DNA from: Coriaria nepalensis
Taxonomy: Eukaryota > Streptophyta > Magnoliopsida > Cucurbitales > Coriariaceae
Length of the DNA stretch: 64,000 bases
Direction of reading: 5' to 3'
Assembly (NCBI GenBank): GCA_027186245.1
Contig: CP114482.1
Span: forward strand, 32,507,209-32,571,208
The notes under the pieces were generated by a model. That model had not been told where the DNA came from and searched no databases. It worked only from the letters and a program-made list of their open reading frames with translations. Each line of letters begins with the position of its first letter. The first letter of the stretch is position 1. Made by a program: the position numbers and the translations under genes. This document shows positions 1 to 11,250 of this stretch, piece by piece.

Positions 1-3000
1 CATGGGAACCCAAGTCATTCCTGTTTGTGGCACAAGATCATCACCCATAAACATATAACCACCACTGTTTAGATCACTGCTCAGGCAATGACCAACCACA
101 TGATTGATAACCCCCTTCATCGCCAGTTGGGAAGGTAAGCTGATTTTAGCACGGCTTAGTCCAAGAATGCCATCTGTTTTTGACATAGTGTTTAAGAGCA
201 AGCCTTGCTGATCATAAGCACACCTTCAAGCAAGTAGAATTCCAAATATTAGATGTTAAGACCTCTGCAAGAATTTATAATACACTCTACTCGAAACCAT
301 AAAATTTAGATCTGAATTCTCATGTTTCGTATGCATGAAGTTTTAAAAGTTAATGGAATTTAGTTTCATTTAGAATTATCCTTTAACTTGTAAATCATGG
401 ATATAATATAGATGGTCCCACCACGTTTACAATACATAGTTTCTTAAACTCCCTTTTAATCCTTCACTTGTTAGTTTAATAAGCAAGTACAAAGGACATC
501 TGTAAGTACTTGAATTCCGAATAACAGAATGGAATTAATCCTTTGAAAATAACCTTTCAAGGTATTTTTTTCCCCTTCCAGCCCATGTCAATGGATTAAG
601 ATAACCAATTTGATTGAATTCTTTTGTGATTTCCACTTGAATCCTTCAATGGAATTGGTTCCAAATGCAGAGAAAAGCTTGAAGGGGGGATGCGTACCCA
701 AAAATGATATCTGATTTGGTTAGTGATCCATTCGCAAGTACTAGATGAAGTTTGTCTTTTGCAAGAACCCCTAAGGAGGAACTTTTATCAGCATACTCGA
801 TCTCGTAGTTGCACTGGTGGCAAGTTTCACAATTTCCATTGTCGTTATTTCTCTGAACTTCCTTGCAAAATGAGTCCTTGAAAGGCACTACATTGTTTCT
901 GGTTGGCTTGTATAATGGACTCCTTCCCTATAACAATTGCATGTATTAGAGAGAAGTAAATGGAAATTTCAAGTAAATTTGACAAGAATTTCAGATCTAT
1001 CTATTCGCTAGAAAAGGAGCATAATGGACTGGTGGAAATTGCATTTATTAGAGGGAAGTTAATATCATAATAGAATCCTTCACTGCATTCATAATATATT
1101 TGAAACATTTGTGACCATGTGTATTATTATGATCTTTAGATGGAGTTCTTAGTTTGTGTAATAGAAGTTTCTTATCCTGACAAGTCCGGTCGATAATCAA
1201 TCCTAGACATTCCTTTTCAATTTGGAAAAGGGTAATTTACTATAACTTTCTTTTTTAGTATTTAGAAATTATATAAGCTTGACATGCGAACAAAATTGAG
1301 CTTACAGCAATGAAAAATTCAGTAACATTTGCTTTCTTTTAAAGATATAACTCCAGTAAAATCTAAGGAAGTTTCTTAGGGTTCATACTTTGTTTCTTCC
1401 CTCATTCCTTTTCTTTCATCTCCTAAATTTCTAAAACTATCAAACTTACGTTTCCTGCTAATTACATAACAAGGCAATTGATATAATAAAGAGGCAATAG
1501 CTAATTACTTGAAATAGCTTCTTTGCAAAACATACGGCTTCAAATATAGAAGGGATAACACCTTGTAAATTTGTTTAAACATCAGACCAATTCAACAACT
1601 GTCATATAAAACTCCTACCTTGGCACAACTACTGCATGGAGCATCACACTGAATCCATGTTAAATCACTTCCAGTATCCACATCAAGAAAATAAGGTCTT
1701 GGAGGATTCCCGACAAGAATAAATGTGTAATACAACCTGTATTCAAAGATCAAAGCAACTAGTAGTTAGTGGTGGTACTAAAAATCCTGTAACTATGACA
1801 ATCAACATAAAATTTGCAGTATATAAGAGAAGATGTCTCGATATTCCAAACGTGTTCACTCATCTACATCTTTGCAAATCAGTGCTGCAAAATGGCCCTC
1901 ATTTCTGAACTATTATAGGCTCATGTTAATAACATGATTGACAAAAATACTATCGTAACTTCACAGATCCTTTTTCATATATATATATTTTCTCTTTGCG
2001 CGAGGTCTTCAAAATAATATGATCTTAGCAGTGCCTGAAAACTTGCCTTTAAATTTGATAATCAATAACACAGTTGTATATATATATCTCGCTCAAGTAG
2101 CACATAATTCTTCCTTTTCAGATGGAGGAAGAATCTGTGTACGATACTAAAAAAAAAAAAAAGAAAAAAAGTTATATGCAGATTCAGCCTTTCTACTTTG
2201 GATGAAGACAAGCAGATCACTTATGTTAAAAAAGGGTGCGAATAATCTGTTTCAGGATAGATCATAGCCCAAACAGTGCATTCTGGAGCTTACTTGCCAT
2301 CTTATCAACTCAAAATCAGTGAGCCATAATTACCTCAATTATAACTATCTCTACCCAGTACATAGTGCAAGAGATTATATATAATAAATTATTCATCTAT
2401 ACGAGCAGAGCAGATGCTAAATTAATTGAAAAGAAGAAAAACTACACACGTAACACACCCATCTGGATAGATATTCCCCCTCACAGGTAAAATAGTGGAA
2501 GAACCAAGATTGGCACCGGAAGAAGAAGAAGTAGAGACCTTCAGATTTTCTTTAAGCCCATCATCGATTGCTACCACCAATTTTTCCTTGTCTACATCCA
2601 TAAATCTTCCTAATTTAAGCTGAACATCTTTTACCCCCAAAAAGACACCAGATTTGGGATACAACGGAAAGAGAAAAGTTTTCGGACCCTCATCGTCATC
2701 ATCATCGGAACGACGTAGTTCGTCAAAGGTCTGAGGAAATATAGAAGAAGCGGAGTAAAGAATTATGGCAAAAAGACAGATACCCAGAAACAGAAAAGTA
2801 TTTTTTCGAAAGAGTCTTCTGGAAGAAAATTGAAGATGAGAAGGGTTTATTGCAGACTGAACAGGAGGAAAGTTCTCTCGTTGATTCTCGTACAAGTGGG
2901 GTTGTTCTTGTATGGAGGTTTGGTGAAATTGCGGAGGGTTAAAGAGTGTGAACGCAGTGATGGTTTTGCCTATGGAGGGATTGTTTGACGGTGGAAGAGT

Positions 3001-3054
3001 GATTATAACAACCCCTTTCACCGGCGGAGATGGACGCTGATCGGATCCCATCAC
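1..3054 (-). CDS. APCB1: APCB1-like aspartyl protease, 3' end outside window
   Basis: Pepsin-type (A1) aspartyl protease with an N-terminal membrane anchor. The exons, read on the minus strand, are 2459-3054, 1619-1736, 698-927 and 1-223. All junctions are GT-AG and the phases agree, giving 389 codons inside the window. Exon 1 opens with a segment containing PPVKGVVIITLPP, as in Arabidopsis APCB1. It then has one hydrophobic segment near residues 85-105 (FLFLGICLFAIILYSAS) and an acidic DDDDD stretch. Exon 2 carries the first catalytic motif, DTGSDLTWIQC. Exons 3 and 4 carry CHQCNYEIEYAD, TDGILGLSRAKISLPSQL and VVGHCL. The second catalytic Asp and the stop lie beyond base 1. In Arabidopsis, APCB1 processes the co-chaperone BAG6 in defence against fungi; that role here is inferred from family identity. 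No frame damage is seen. Confidence 0.93.
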
Positions 3055-3135
3055 TCACCTCCTTCCTACAAGTCAACCCTGTGGAGTCATATGAACATGA
3101 GAATGAATGTTATTTTACATCCATTTTCGATTCGA

Positions 3136-3143
3136 TATTTATA
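3136..3143 (-). promoter_or_regulatory. TATA box candidate of the aspartyl protease gene
   Basis: On the minus strand this reads TATAAATA, about 80 bases upstream of the protease ATG at 3054. That spacing leaves room for a short 5' UTR. No transcription start is known, so this rests on motif and position only. The bases from 3055 to about 3430 otherwise hold no gene and probably form the promoter. Confidence 0.4.
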
Positions 3144-3439
3144 CATCCATTTTTGGGCTAAAGGCAAAAGTCCTTTATTTTTTAGAAAAATAAGAAAATC
3201 TAAAGGCTATTCTCTGACCGTTTACGTTTATATTAATGTGTCAATCCGTTGATTTGAACTGATAGTTTTCTTTACACTTTTGATTTTTAAGAATTGACGT
3301 GTTTATGATATATAATGTTTACCTGTTAGATTTATAATTTAATATTCTTATTTTTGTAGGTTTTATCTCGAATTTTGAAATCGGTTAATATTCTGGATAT
3401 CTGATTATGTCACGGTTAAGATATTTCATTTTGATAGGG

Positions 3440-4258
3440 GAAATGAAAAGGTATTTTGAAGAAGAACTGGTAAACAAATTTAGAGAATTATGTTTCTGGC
3501 ACTTTATTGATGGTGCCTCCAATATTCTACTAAGTTAATTGTAACATTTCTAATTTGTCAGTTGATTGTAAAAGAGAAGGAGAGATGACTTTACATTAAT
3601 GAGCAACTTCTATGTTTCTTCTCGCAATAGTTTGCTTTAATTACTGGCCGAAAATGTGGAAAACTACCGAATGACATCCGTCTTAAAATTAAGCGGAATA
3701 AAGTTATAAGAAAGAAATATTAAATATTTCCTGATAAAGGAAGAAAAGTTATATGCAGCGAGTTATGTGAGGTGTTTGATAGTCTACGCTCCAAGAGAAT
3801 ATATTTTTTGAATTGTGTTTTTCCGAATGATATGAATATTGTGAAGTTGTCAATTGTATATTTCTTGAAGAACGTCCTCTTAGGTAAAAAGAAGAAAAAT
3901 AACATTGTGATCAAGCATTTATAGATGGTCTCAGATCTTGATTATTTCAGTAGTCACCCTTGGGGTAGTTTAGTCTACAAAAAAACAATCGAATCTTACA
4001 AGAAGAATAACCTCAAGATGAGGGCCGGAACTGTAAGTATAAGAAAAGGAAAACATACTTATTCCGTCAACAGATTTTTGTTAGATATCCAGGTAAATTA
4101 TTTATTTATTCTCAATTAGTATTAATTAATTTTTTAACAATTCTAATAGGTATATATTAATAGTACTTTGCAGGTATGGGCTCTTGAGGCAATTTCCACT
4201 CTTGGAAGGATATTTGGGAGGCATTTGGAAACTACAAGAATGCCTCGGATACTGAAGT
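3440..4258 (+). pseudogene. DUF1985 domain relic of a Ulp1-type Mutator-like element
   Basis: Decayed coding sequence for DUF1985, the domain that precedes the Ulp1-like C48 peptidase in plant Ulp1-bearing Mutator-like elements. One frame, with two or three stops, shows in order FRELCFWHFIDG near 3478, FALITGRKCGKLPNDIRLK near 3635, VKLSIVYFLKNVLLGK near 3850, and MVSDLDYFSSHPWGSLVY from 3925. The last two match the family pattern of an LALIYFLEGVLLG-like segment followed by VDDLxxFxSYPWG. An intron seems to follow near 4092. The next exon near 4173 reads VWALEAISTLGRIFG, the usual continuation. The frame is interrupted and cannot be functional. The longest uninterrupted stretch starts at 3925. 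Confidence 0.72.
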
Positions 4259-5140
4259 AGGCAATGAAGCACGACCATTTGCATATAAACCAGATGTCAT
4301 TGTTTTAGAAATTCAATGACGCTCTCAATGATCCAACAGTTACTTTTGAGCTCAAACTTTTTTATTTTTCCTTTTTTACTCTTATCAGTAAAAAGAGACC
4401 CGTTGAGCTCAAAGGACAGTTGATAATTACAGGTGCTAGTTGAGAACTATGGGTCAGTGATAACTTGATTGTGTTGATGAAGCGGGTCTTCACTGACATG
4501 TTGTTCTCAACGGGTCTTTTACTCTTAGTATTTAGGATTGTCAAGTGAAGAAAAGGCCTAGGGATATATGTCAAGTGAGGAATATATTGAATAACCGATA
4601 GCTCAATAGCATGGAGATGGTGACTGTGTTGATGAAGTGGGTGAGCAGGGGGAGAACATTGGGTACTGCTCCACCTATAATAGAAATCCATCTAGCTAGG
4701 AGCTTAGAGAAATAGCAGACTCGATCCTTCTTAGGTGCTGGACTTCATTCTTAACTTACGGGGGATGTTGGATGGGTTTGGTGAATAGTTGGAGTAGATG
4801 GAGCATACCCTTTCTAAGTTCAACGAATTCGATCGGAGATTGATGTGGGATGAGCAAACCATTAATCAATTGAACGCTCAATCCCTGAGGCGATGGAGTG
4901 GATGATGTACATGTAAATATGTATGGTAAGAATATTCATTTTCATTTTCATTTTTGTTATGTATATTGATAGGTATAACTGGATTAAATACTAATATGAT
5001 TTTACATTATAATGGAAGATGATGATACGACAATGATGAGGTCTCTAACTTGTGAGTGCGGTCCAATCCGAGGATCATGATAACTTTTAGAAGGAGGTCG
5101 GTGTCCAATAAAGGTAATTTGCTTCAGAAGAAATAAACTT
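4259..5140 (+). mobile_element. Degenerate internal part of composite Ulp1 element, copy 1
   Basis: No intact gene. From about 4345 (GAGCTCAAAC) to about 4625 the sequence aligns by eye with 59095-59400 at the other end of the window, including a shared stretch around GATAACTTGATTGTGTTGATGAAGC. It therefore belongs to the repeated element. Coding remnants may exist (near 4700-4900) but I cannot assign them. The 109-codon open frame on the minus strand (4362-4691) shows no recognisable domain and lies in this repeat. Confidence 0.5.
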
Positions 5141-5640
5141 CTAGTTTTATGACCAGTTGATATCAACTGATTAGTTTTTTCTGACCCATTGACATCAACT
5201 AGTCAGTTGTTTATGGACCATTGATATCAATGGGCCAATTTTATGTGATACTAATATTTCAACGGATCTATTATTTCTAACTTGTTGAATCAATGGATCG
5301 GTGCTTTATAGCCCGTTGAAATTAACATGTCAGATGTCTTTACCCATTGACATCAACAAGTCATTTATTTATAGATCATTGATATCAACAACCAATTTTA
5401 TCTAACTCTAATATGTCAACAGGTCAAAAATAATAGATCCTTTGAAATATTAGAGTCAGATAAAATTGGCTAGTTGATATCAACGGTTCAGAAACAACTG
5501 ACTAGTTGATGTCAATGAGTCATAAACAACTAACTAGTTGATATCAACGGTTCCATAAACAACTGACTCATTGACGTCAATGGGTTAGAAAAAACTGACA
5601 CATTGATTTGAATGGGTCAGAAACAATTGACACCATACAA
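5140..5640. repeat. Palindromic minisatellite with large inverted repeat
   Basis: Many short self-complementary units of the type GTTGATATCAAC and CCATTGACATCAATGG occur every 30-50 bases. The left part (about 5150-5290) reappears as the reverse complement in the right part (about 5400-5610). Both contain a block reading TAATATTTCAACGGATCTATTATTTCT or its close variant. The whole could fold into a long imperfect hairpin centred near 5370-5420. Similar units recur at 7060-8830, 12560-13080, 59700-60450 and 63325-63620. Confidence 0.75.
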
Positions 5641-5669
5641 TGTTTAATTTATCTCTTATATGTTATTTT

Positions 5670-6720
5670 GTAGTGAGAGCCAGTATGCCGCAACTAGTCG
5701 TGTTTAAGAGAAGGCCATAAATAACTAAAAAGAGGCAAACAAAGTGGAGTAAACATGTTTGATCTCCATTCTTTGCTGAAATAAATAAGAGATCGGCCAT
5801 GGAAGTTAGAAATATTTTTTGTACTCCCGACCCGTAAATATTACACAAGATAATAAAGAGGTCAGATCGCAAAAACCTTAATAAAGATAAAGAGTAAGTA
5901 TCCTTACTATGTTTAATTTATGTTGTTTTCCATCTTTTCTTCTATCTTATTTTGTCATATTTTATAATTTTTCTCTTATAGTTATCTTTCTTTTCAATCA
6001 TAAAAGAAAAAATGTCGTGTACTTTGAAATATAGTGGGTATCTTGACGATCATGACTTTTAGTCCGAGTGCAAAACGAAAGGACAGTGGCTTCAATCTAC
6101 CATGAGTAATTTTTAAATCCATAAGTTATCTTTGTATTATGTTATTGTGCTATTAAGTTTGTTCATATAGCTTAATTGATTTTGGCAGCATATAAATGAA
6201 GCATTGTTCCTCCTCATATGGGGTCGATTACAAAAAAACCCTTATCTTGCGAACGAACGGGTGACATTCCTAAATGACCAGTTTAGTTATTAGCTAACTC
6301 TTATGTATAGGAAAGTTATTGAGTTTGAGGATCCACTCTTGAAAGAGTAATTATAAACCTTATGACTTTATGTTATTATAATTTATCTAATTTGTACATT
6401 TGAAACCAATCTAAAATAGACTACACCTATTGTCTTTTATACCAGTTACTTATCTGGAAAGTTCTCAAAATTGCATGGTATTTCTTTGGTTGGTGCGGAG
6501 ACTATATACTTCCCATTAAATATCTAAGATGTGCATTGGTTAGCACTTGCCTTGGACCTCGAGGAATGGAAGTTGTACACCATGATTCAAATGTAAATTT
6601 GGAGAGGAACCTAGCGCCAGATTGGGAGAAACATACTGCTAATTTAGTTTGTGGTTTATAGCCCATACACTATCGAATATCATGAAGCAAAGAGCCCATT
6701 GAAAAAATGAATATGGCAAC
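5670..6720 (+). pseudogene. Ulp1-like (C48) peptidase relic, His half
   Basis: Interrupted coding remnant of the SUMO-protease-like C48 domain carried by these elements. Near 5685 a basic linker reads VFKRRP, then TKKRQTKWSKHV. Near 6190 comes HINEALFLLIWGRLQKNPYL followed by NERVTFLNDQFSY, the usual start of the domain. Near 6470-6570 comes GISLVGAETIYFPLNI, a stop, then VHWLALALDLEEWKLYT. The family's catalytic His-Trp pair is visible in VHWLAL, while the expected YDS segment has decayed to YTMIQ. The GDCG segment with the catalytic Cys is not found downstream before the next repeat, so the copy is truncated as well as stop-ridden. AT-rich spacer lies between the two coding parts. Confidence 0.65.
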
Positions 6721-7560
6721 AAACTTATTATCTCTCAAAATAAGGTAGTATGTGGGGGTGGGGGGGAGAGGGGAGGGATTATGGATTGTGGGTTGTGAAA
6801 TGCATAGAACTTCACATTAATGGGTATTGACTTGAAACAAGTGAATGATAATAATTGTATACTTTTTCGGGAACAAATTTATTTTAATATTTATAGGGGT
6901 GAAGGGGCCTATAATTGAATGTATCATGGATATACTTTATTTCAAATTTAATTTAATAATCAATATACCTTCTGATTTTCTTCTATAATTAAGTTTGTTG
7001 AGATAAACGAGTTAGTTTGTAACATCAAAAGGGTAAAAAAAAAAAAAAACTGTAATTCAAATCAACGATCATTAACAACTGACACGTTGATATAAATGTG
7101 ACTTGTTTCTGACCCATTAAGACTCGATATAAATGTATTATTTTTTTATAACCCATTGATCTCAACGAGCCAGATAAAATATACAAATTGGTCTCAATGG
7201 GTAGTCAATCTCCCATCGAGCTATTGGCGTTAAAGGTCAGAGACATAAACAAATGACGCAAGGGGAGATCTAAATACCAATCAAGCAATTAGTTTTGGAA
7301 GTCAATACTCCTATCAAAACATCAGTTTTAGAGGTCATTGCTTAAGACTCTAACCTCCAAAACAGATGACTCGATAGGTAGTCATATTTCCTATTGAGCC
7401 ATCGGTTTAAGTCTCTGACTTTTAAAATCGATAGATCGATGAGAGATGTAACTACCCATCGAACCATCGGTTTTGAAGATCGATGGAAAAATGTCCAAAA
7501 TTATGTGTCAACGAGTTTTAAGTAAATTACTCATTGACATTTATAGTCAAAATTTTTATT
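6720..7560. repeat. Subterminal non-coding part of the Ulp1 element with palindromic units
   Basis: Non-coding. From about 6740 (TCTCAAAATAAGG) to 7180 it aligns with 59420-59800. It includes the shared phrase TTGACTTGAAACAAGTGAATGATAAT, a short inverted repeat in itself. From 7060 onward palindromic units return. At 7300-7470 a second unit type appears (CTCGATxGGxAGTC with a CCATCGGTTTT partner), the same type as at 63325-63620. Confidence 0.6.
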
Positions 7561-8830
7561 ACCCATTGATATATAAATTCCATATCTTTTTTATTCAAAG
7601 ACACTTTTATTCAAACACATTAGTATCCACAATGATATGTCCTAGCTAAATCTTTGTAAAAATGATGTGTTTTAACTAAATCTTTGTAATCATTTTCACA
7701 TTTGTTCAAATTACAACATATCATATAAGAAGTGTAAGTAATATTTATTTTAAGTATAGGACACATATTAGGAAATAACATGTTATATATAATAACATGT
7801 GGAAAAGGGTTTCTTGATGTAAATTTTAATACGTAGATGGAAAAAAATCCAAAATTATTTGTCAACATGTTTTAAGCAAGTTACTAGTTGACATCACCTA
7901 TCAAATTTTTTATTACCCATTGATGTCAACGATTATGAACAAACAGCTCATTTATATCAACGATCCAGTATGTTACTTCTCGTTGATATATAAATTTCAT
8001 GTCTTTTTTGTTCAAATACATTATTATCCACAATGATGTGTCTTAGCTAAATCTTTGTAAAAATGATGTGTCTTTGCTAAATTTTTGTAATCATTTTCAT
8101 ATTTGTTCAAATTACAACATATCATATAGGAAGTTGAAGTAATGCTCATTTTAAGTATAGGACACATGTTAGGAAATCCATATTATATATAATAATAATT
8201 GTTGTGCACATGCAATGAAAGATAACATGTGGAAAATAGTTTATTGATGTAAACTTTAATATGGTAGATGGAAAAAATCCAAAATTATTTGTCAATGGGT
8301 TTTAAACGAGTTACCCATTAACATCAATGGTCGAATTTTGTATTACCCAACATCAATGTTTCTGAACAAACAGCCCATTGACATCAATGGTCCAATATCT
8401 TATTACCTGTTGATATATAAATTCCATGTCTTTTTTGTTCAAACAAATTAATATCCACAATTATGTATCTTAGCTAAATCTTTATAATTGTTTTCACATT
8501 GGTTCAAATTACAACATGTCACATAGGAAGTTGAAGTAATGTTCATTTTAAGTGTAGGACACATGTTAGGAATATAGGAAGTTGAAATAATGTTCATTTT
8601 AAGTATAGGACATTTGTTAGGAAACAACATGGTATATATAGTAATAATTGTTGTGCACATAAAAAAATAGGAAGATAACATGTGAAAAATTGTTTGGATG
8701 TAAATTTTAATACATAGATGGAAATAAATCCAAAATTATTTGTCAACGGGTTTTAAGAAATTTACCCGTTGACATCAATGATCAAAGTTTTTATAACCTG
8801 TTGATGTTAAAGGTTCTAAAAGTTTTGAGT
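7560..8830. repeat. Tandem repeat, three copies of about 415-430 bp
   Basis: Three successive units begin near 7560, 7975 and 8405, each with GTTGATATATAAATTxCATxTCTTTTTT or a close variant. Each unit continues through ATTATCCACAATGATGTG and AAATTACAACATATCATAT, then GTATAGGACACATGTTAGGAAA, and ends with TCCAAAATTATTTGTCAA and palindromic units. The second copy of the composite element keeps two such units (from about 60055 and 60440). On the minus strand the units share a short open frame, discussed as a finding. Confidence 0.75.
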
Positions 8831-8869
8831 GATTATATGCATTTTGAATTAATAATTTGGAGGATTTAC

Positions 8870-9010
8870 AGTCCCTGAGACCATCGAGCAGGTTATATGA
8901 ACTGCTCGATGGCTCGATGGGCATATGAATGGACATCGAGCAATCAAGCAATTCCTATAATCTGCTTGATTATCTTAGAGGACCATTCATATTCCAATCG
9001 AGCCATCAAG
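8870..9010. repeat. Short inverted repeat cluster (CTCGATGG type)
   Basis: Non-coding segment with several inverted copies built on CATCGAGCAG / CTGCTCGATGGCTCGATGGG and ATCGAGCCATCAAG. It sits directly before the DUF1985 exon and uses the same unit type as the arrays at 7300-7470 and 63325-63620. Confidence 0.5.
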
Positions 9011-9058
9011 TATTATAGTCTATTTTTCTTATTTTTTTTAATTTAGTTTTGTATAGTT

Positions 9059-10195
9059 GTGTTTAATTATTTTTCATTTCAGGGGGAACAAATTTCAATT
9101 TGTTGTGAGCTAGAACCTATTATTAATCAAGGTATTCGTTTCAAGATACGCACTATTTTGATAGGAAAGCATGAAGTGGTGATTGCTGACATAAGGAAGA
9201 AGTTGACCCTAATACAGTTGGAGCCTTTTAGGCCTACTTGCTTGGGTCATTTTCTGGATGTACCTGGTCATCTTAAGAATTCAGTCTAAATTATTAATGT
9301 TTTCATTCTCCGACGAGTGGATTTCAAGAAGAAGTATGAGTTGTGGTTTATGCACCATGGGAAGCCTATGCAGTTTGGTTTGAGAGAGTTTGTATTAGTG
9401 ATGGAGTTGAAATGTCATAAATATCTTTTGGACAATGTAATTAAGCGGATAGAAAAAGACGACCACCTATTGAAGAAGTACCGTGGTGGAAAGCTTGTCA
9501 ATGTGTCAAAGTTAGCAAAGAAGCTTAGAAGTGATGATGAGCCATAGAGTAAGAAGGATGGTGAAATTGTAAAGATGGCTTGTGTCTACTTTATTGAGGC
9601 AGTAATTTTGGTATAGGGAGGAGGAATAAGATCCGGCCATTGACCTTGTCCATAGCCAATAATTTAGTCTGGCTCGAGTAATACTATTGGGGTAGACTTA
9701 ATTATAAAGCTATAGTTTAATCTCTTAAGAAGTATATTAAGATGAAGGCCACTGCACATAAGGACCGGCCAGAGGGGACGAAACTGAAAGAGGAAGCCTA
9801 TAACTTATACAGATTTTAACTATGACTAGTTTTTAGTTTATGTTTGCTAATAGTTAATCCATTAACTGTATAAGTATATTTACGAAACTATTCCTTATCT
9901 TGGGAGAAGAGCCGGAGTATAGGGTAATGAGAATCTCATGCGTCGAATTTAAAATTTGTCATCTGTGGATCTGTCCGTGAGTCATGAAATTGTCGAGTTG
10001 TAGACCAGGAAAAAAAAGGTTTCATTTTATTAGTTAAAACTATTTTAGTTCATACTTATTGAATTTTAACTAACTTTGATTTTTATTTAATACAGCTCGT
10101 TGTCCGTGGAATCCTACAGCAAACCAAGGGAGAATCCACTTAGAAGTATTTGACTATCGTGCAACCTTTCGTGAGGATGAAGAAGATATGCCCAA
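9059..10195 (+). pseudogene. Second DUF1985 domain of composite Ulp1 element, copy 1
   Basis: The first exon probably starts after the acceptor TTCATTTCAG at 9080. It reads through PFRPTCLGHFLDVPGHLKNSV (the FGHFLD-like start of DUF1985), a stop, then KKKYELWFMHHGKPMQFGL and REFVLVMELKCHKYL, matching the family's WFxxxGKPxRFSLREFALxTGLxC. It continues to 9547. Further remnants are YYWGRLNYKAIVxSLKKY near 9685, IYETIPYLGRRAGV near 9870, and RCPWNPTANQGRIHLEVFDY near 10097 after the acceptor TTTAATACAG. Stops and frame slips make it non-functional. The same exon series recurs at 60711-61600. Beyond about 10195 the element sequence gives way to a PHD-finger gene. Confidence 0.75.
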
Positions 10196-11250
10196 TCTTA
10201 ATTTACACTCTCATATAGGGTATAGAAAAGCCAAAGCAGTCACAAAGGACAAGAACAATTCCAACGGCCCGTGCTCCTCAAATTGAAGTAGAGGACAGTG
10301 GGGAATGCTCTTCGTCTAATGTACCAACTATGGACCATGAAGTGGCTAATCTATCAGGACGGGATCTTTGCATCATCATTCTTAGAAGCCATGGACTTCT
10401 TAGCGGGTTTGAATCTTCTGTTAAAGACATGAGCAATAATGGTGGACAACGTAACTGTTTCTGGTCGTGTAAGACATGCTCTCATCGAGAACCTGCTCTC
10501 AAAATTATCTGCGATCATTGTGAAGACGCATTTCATTATTCTTGTTGCATCCCCCGTATAAATAAAGTCCCAGTTGAGGAATTGTTTTGTTCTTCATGTG
10601 TGAAAAACAAGCATATTATTTTGAAGGAGAAAGCCTCTCAAAGGAGTAAATGTGGCAGTTCTTCATTCGAGAGGGAATTAAATCCCATAGGATTAATGTT
10701 GAAGAATACTGAGCCTTATACAATTAGTGTTCGGATTGGTAAAAAGTTTCAAGTAAAAGTTCTTGTTGGTCAGGTTCCATGACTAAGTAAGATGTCTTTC
10801 GAACACGTTTGCCAATTTGAACTCATTCAAACTGAGAGACATTATTTTTGGAGAACCAAACTATATGGTGGCTAAAGCTTTGGTTGTGTCTACTTGATAC
10901 AGCGATGTTGATACAGTTGCAGAACCAATTGAAATGGGTTCTACAAAATCTAATGTACATGTAAGGACTAGTTCTACAAATTTTTGTTCATTTCCTTTTC
11001 TAAAATTATTCTTTAATTGTTAAGATGGAAGAAGTAATCCTTACTCCTGCCCCAACCTCGACAATTATAAGTAGAATAGCAAAAAGCTATCAATACATAT
11101 GACTCTGTTGGTAATTGTTTTCAATGTCAAAGGCTTATAGATGACATGGGAAAAGGTTATGATGACTTTATTTGTGGAAAGTCGCGGAGGTAAGGGAAAA
11201 TTATGTGTTACTCTTCGTGTGTGATACTCTAATTTAGGTTTATTTATTTA
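10196..11250 (+). pseudogene. Captured, truncated EHD3-like PHD-finger gene
   Basis: One open frame from about 10240 to 10782 reads RTIPTARAPQIEVEDSGECS, then DLCIIILRSHGLL, then a PHD zinc finger with Cys/His spacing in CKTC, CDHCEDAFHYSC and CSSC. It ends in a segment like the conserved PxGLMLxxTEPYTxxVRIGKxFQ of EHD3-type plant proteins. The Trp normally just before the last Cys pair is replaced (VEELFCSSC). After a stop at 10780 the homology resumes out of frame near 11113 as NCFQCQRLIDDMGKGYDDFICGKSRR and is lost by 11250. EHD3 is a rice flowering-time regulator; whether this copy is expressed is unknown. Upstream it joins directly to Ulp1-element coding sequence, so it looks like a gene fragment carried by, or inserted in, that element. 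Confidence 0.65.

Noticed and set aside
4362..4691. 109-codon minus-strand frame as a gene
   Set aside because: It lies in repeated element DNA shared with 59.1-59.4 kb, has a low-complexity His/Pro-rich composition and no domain.
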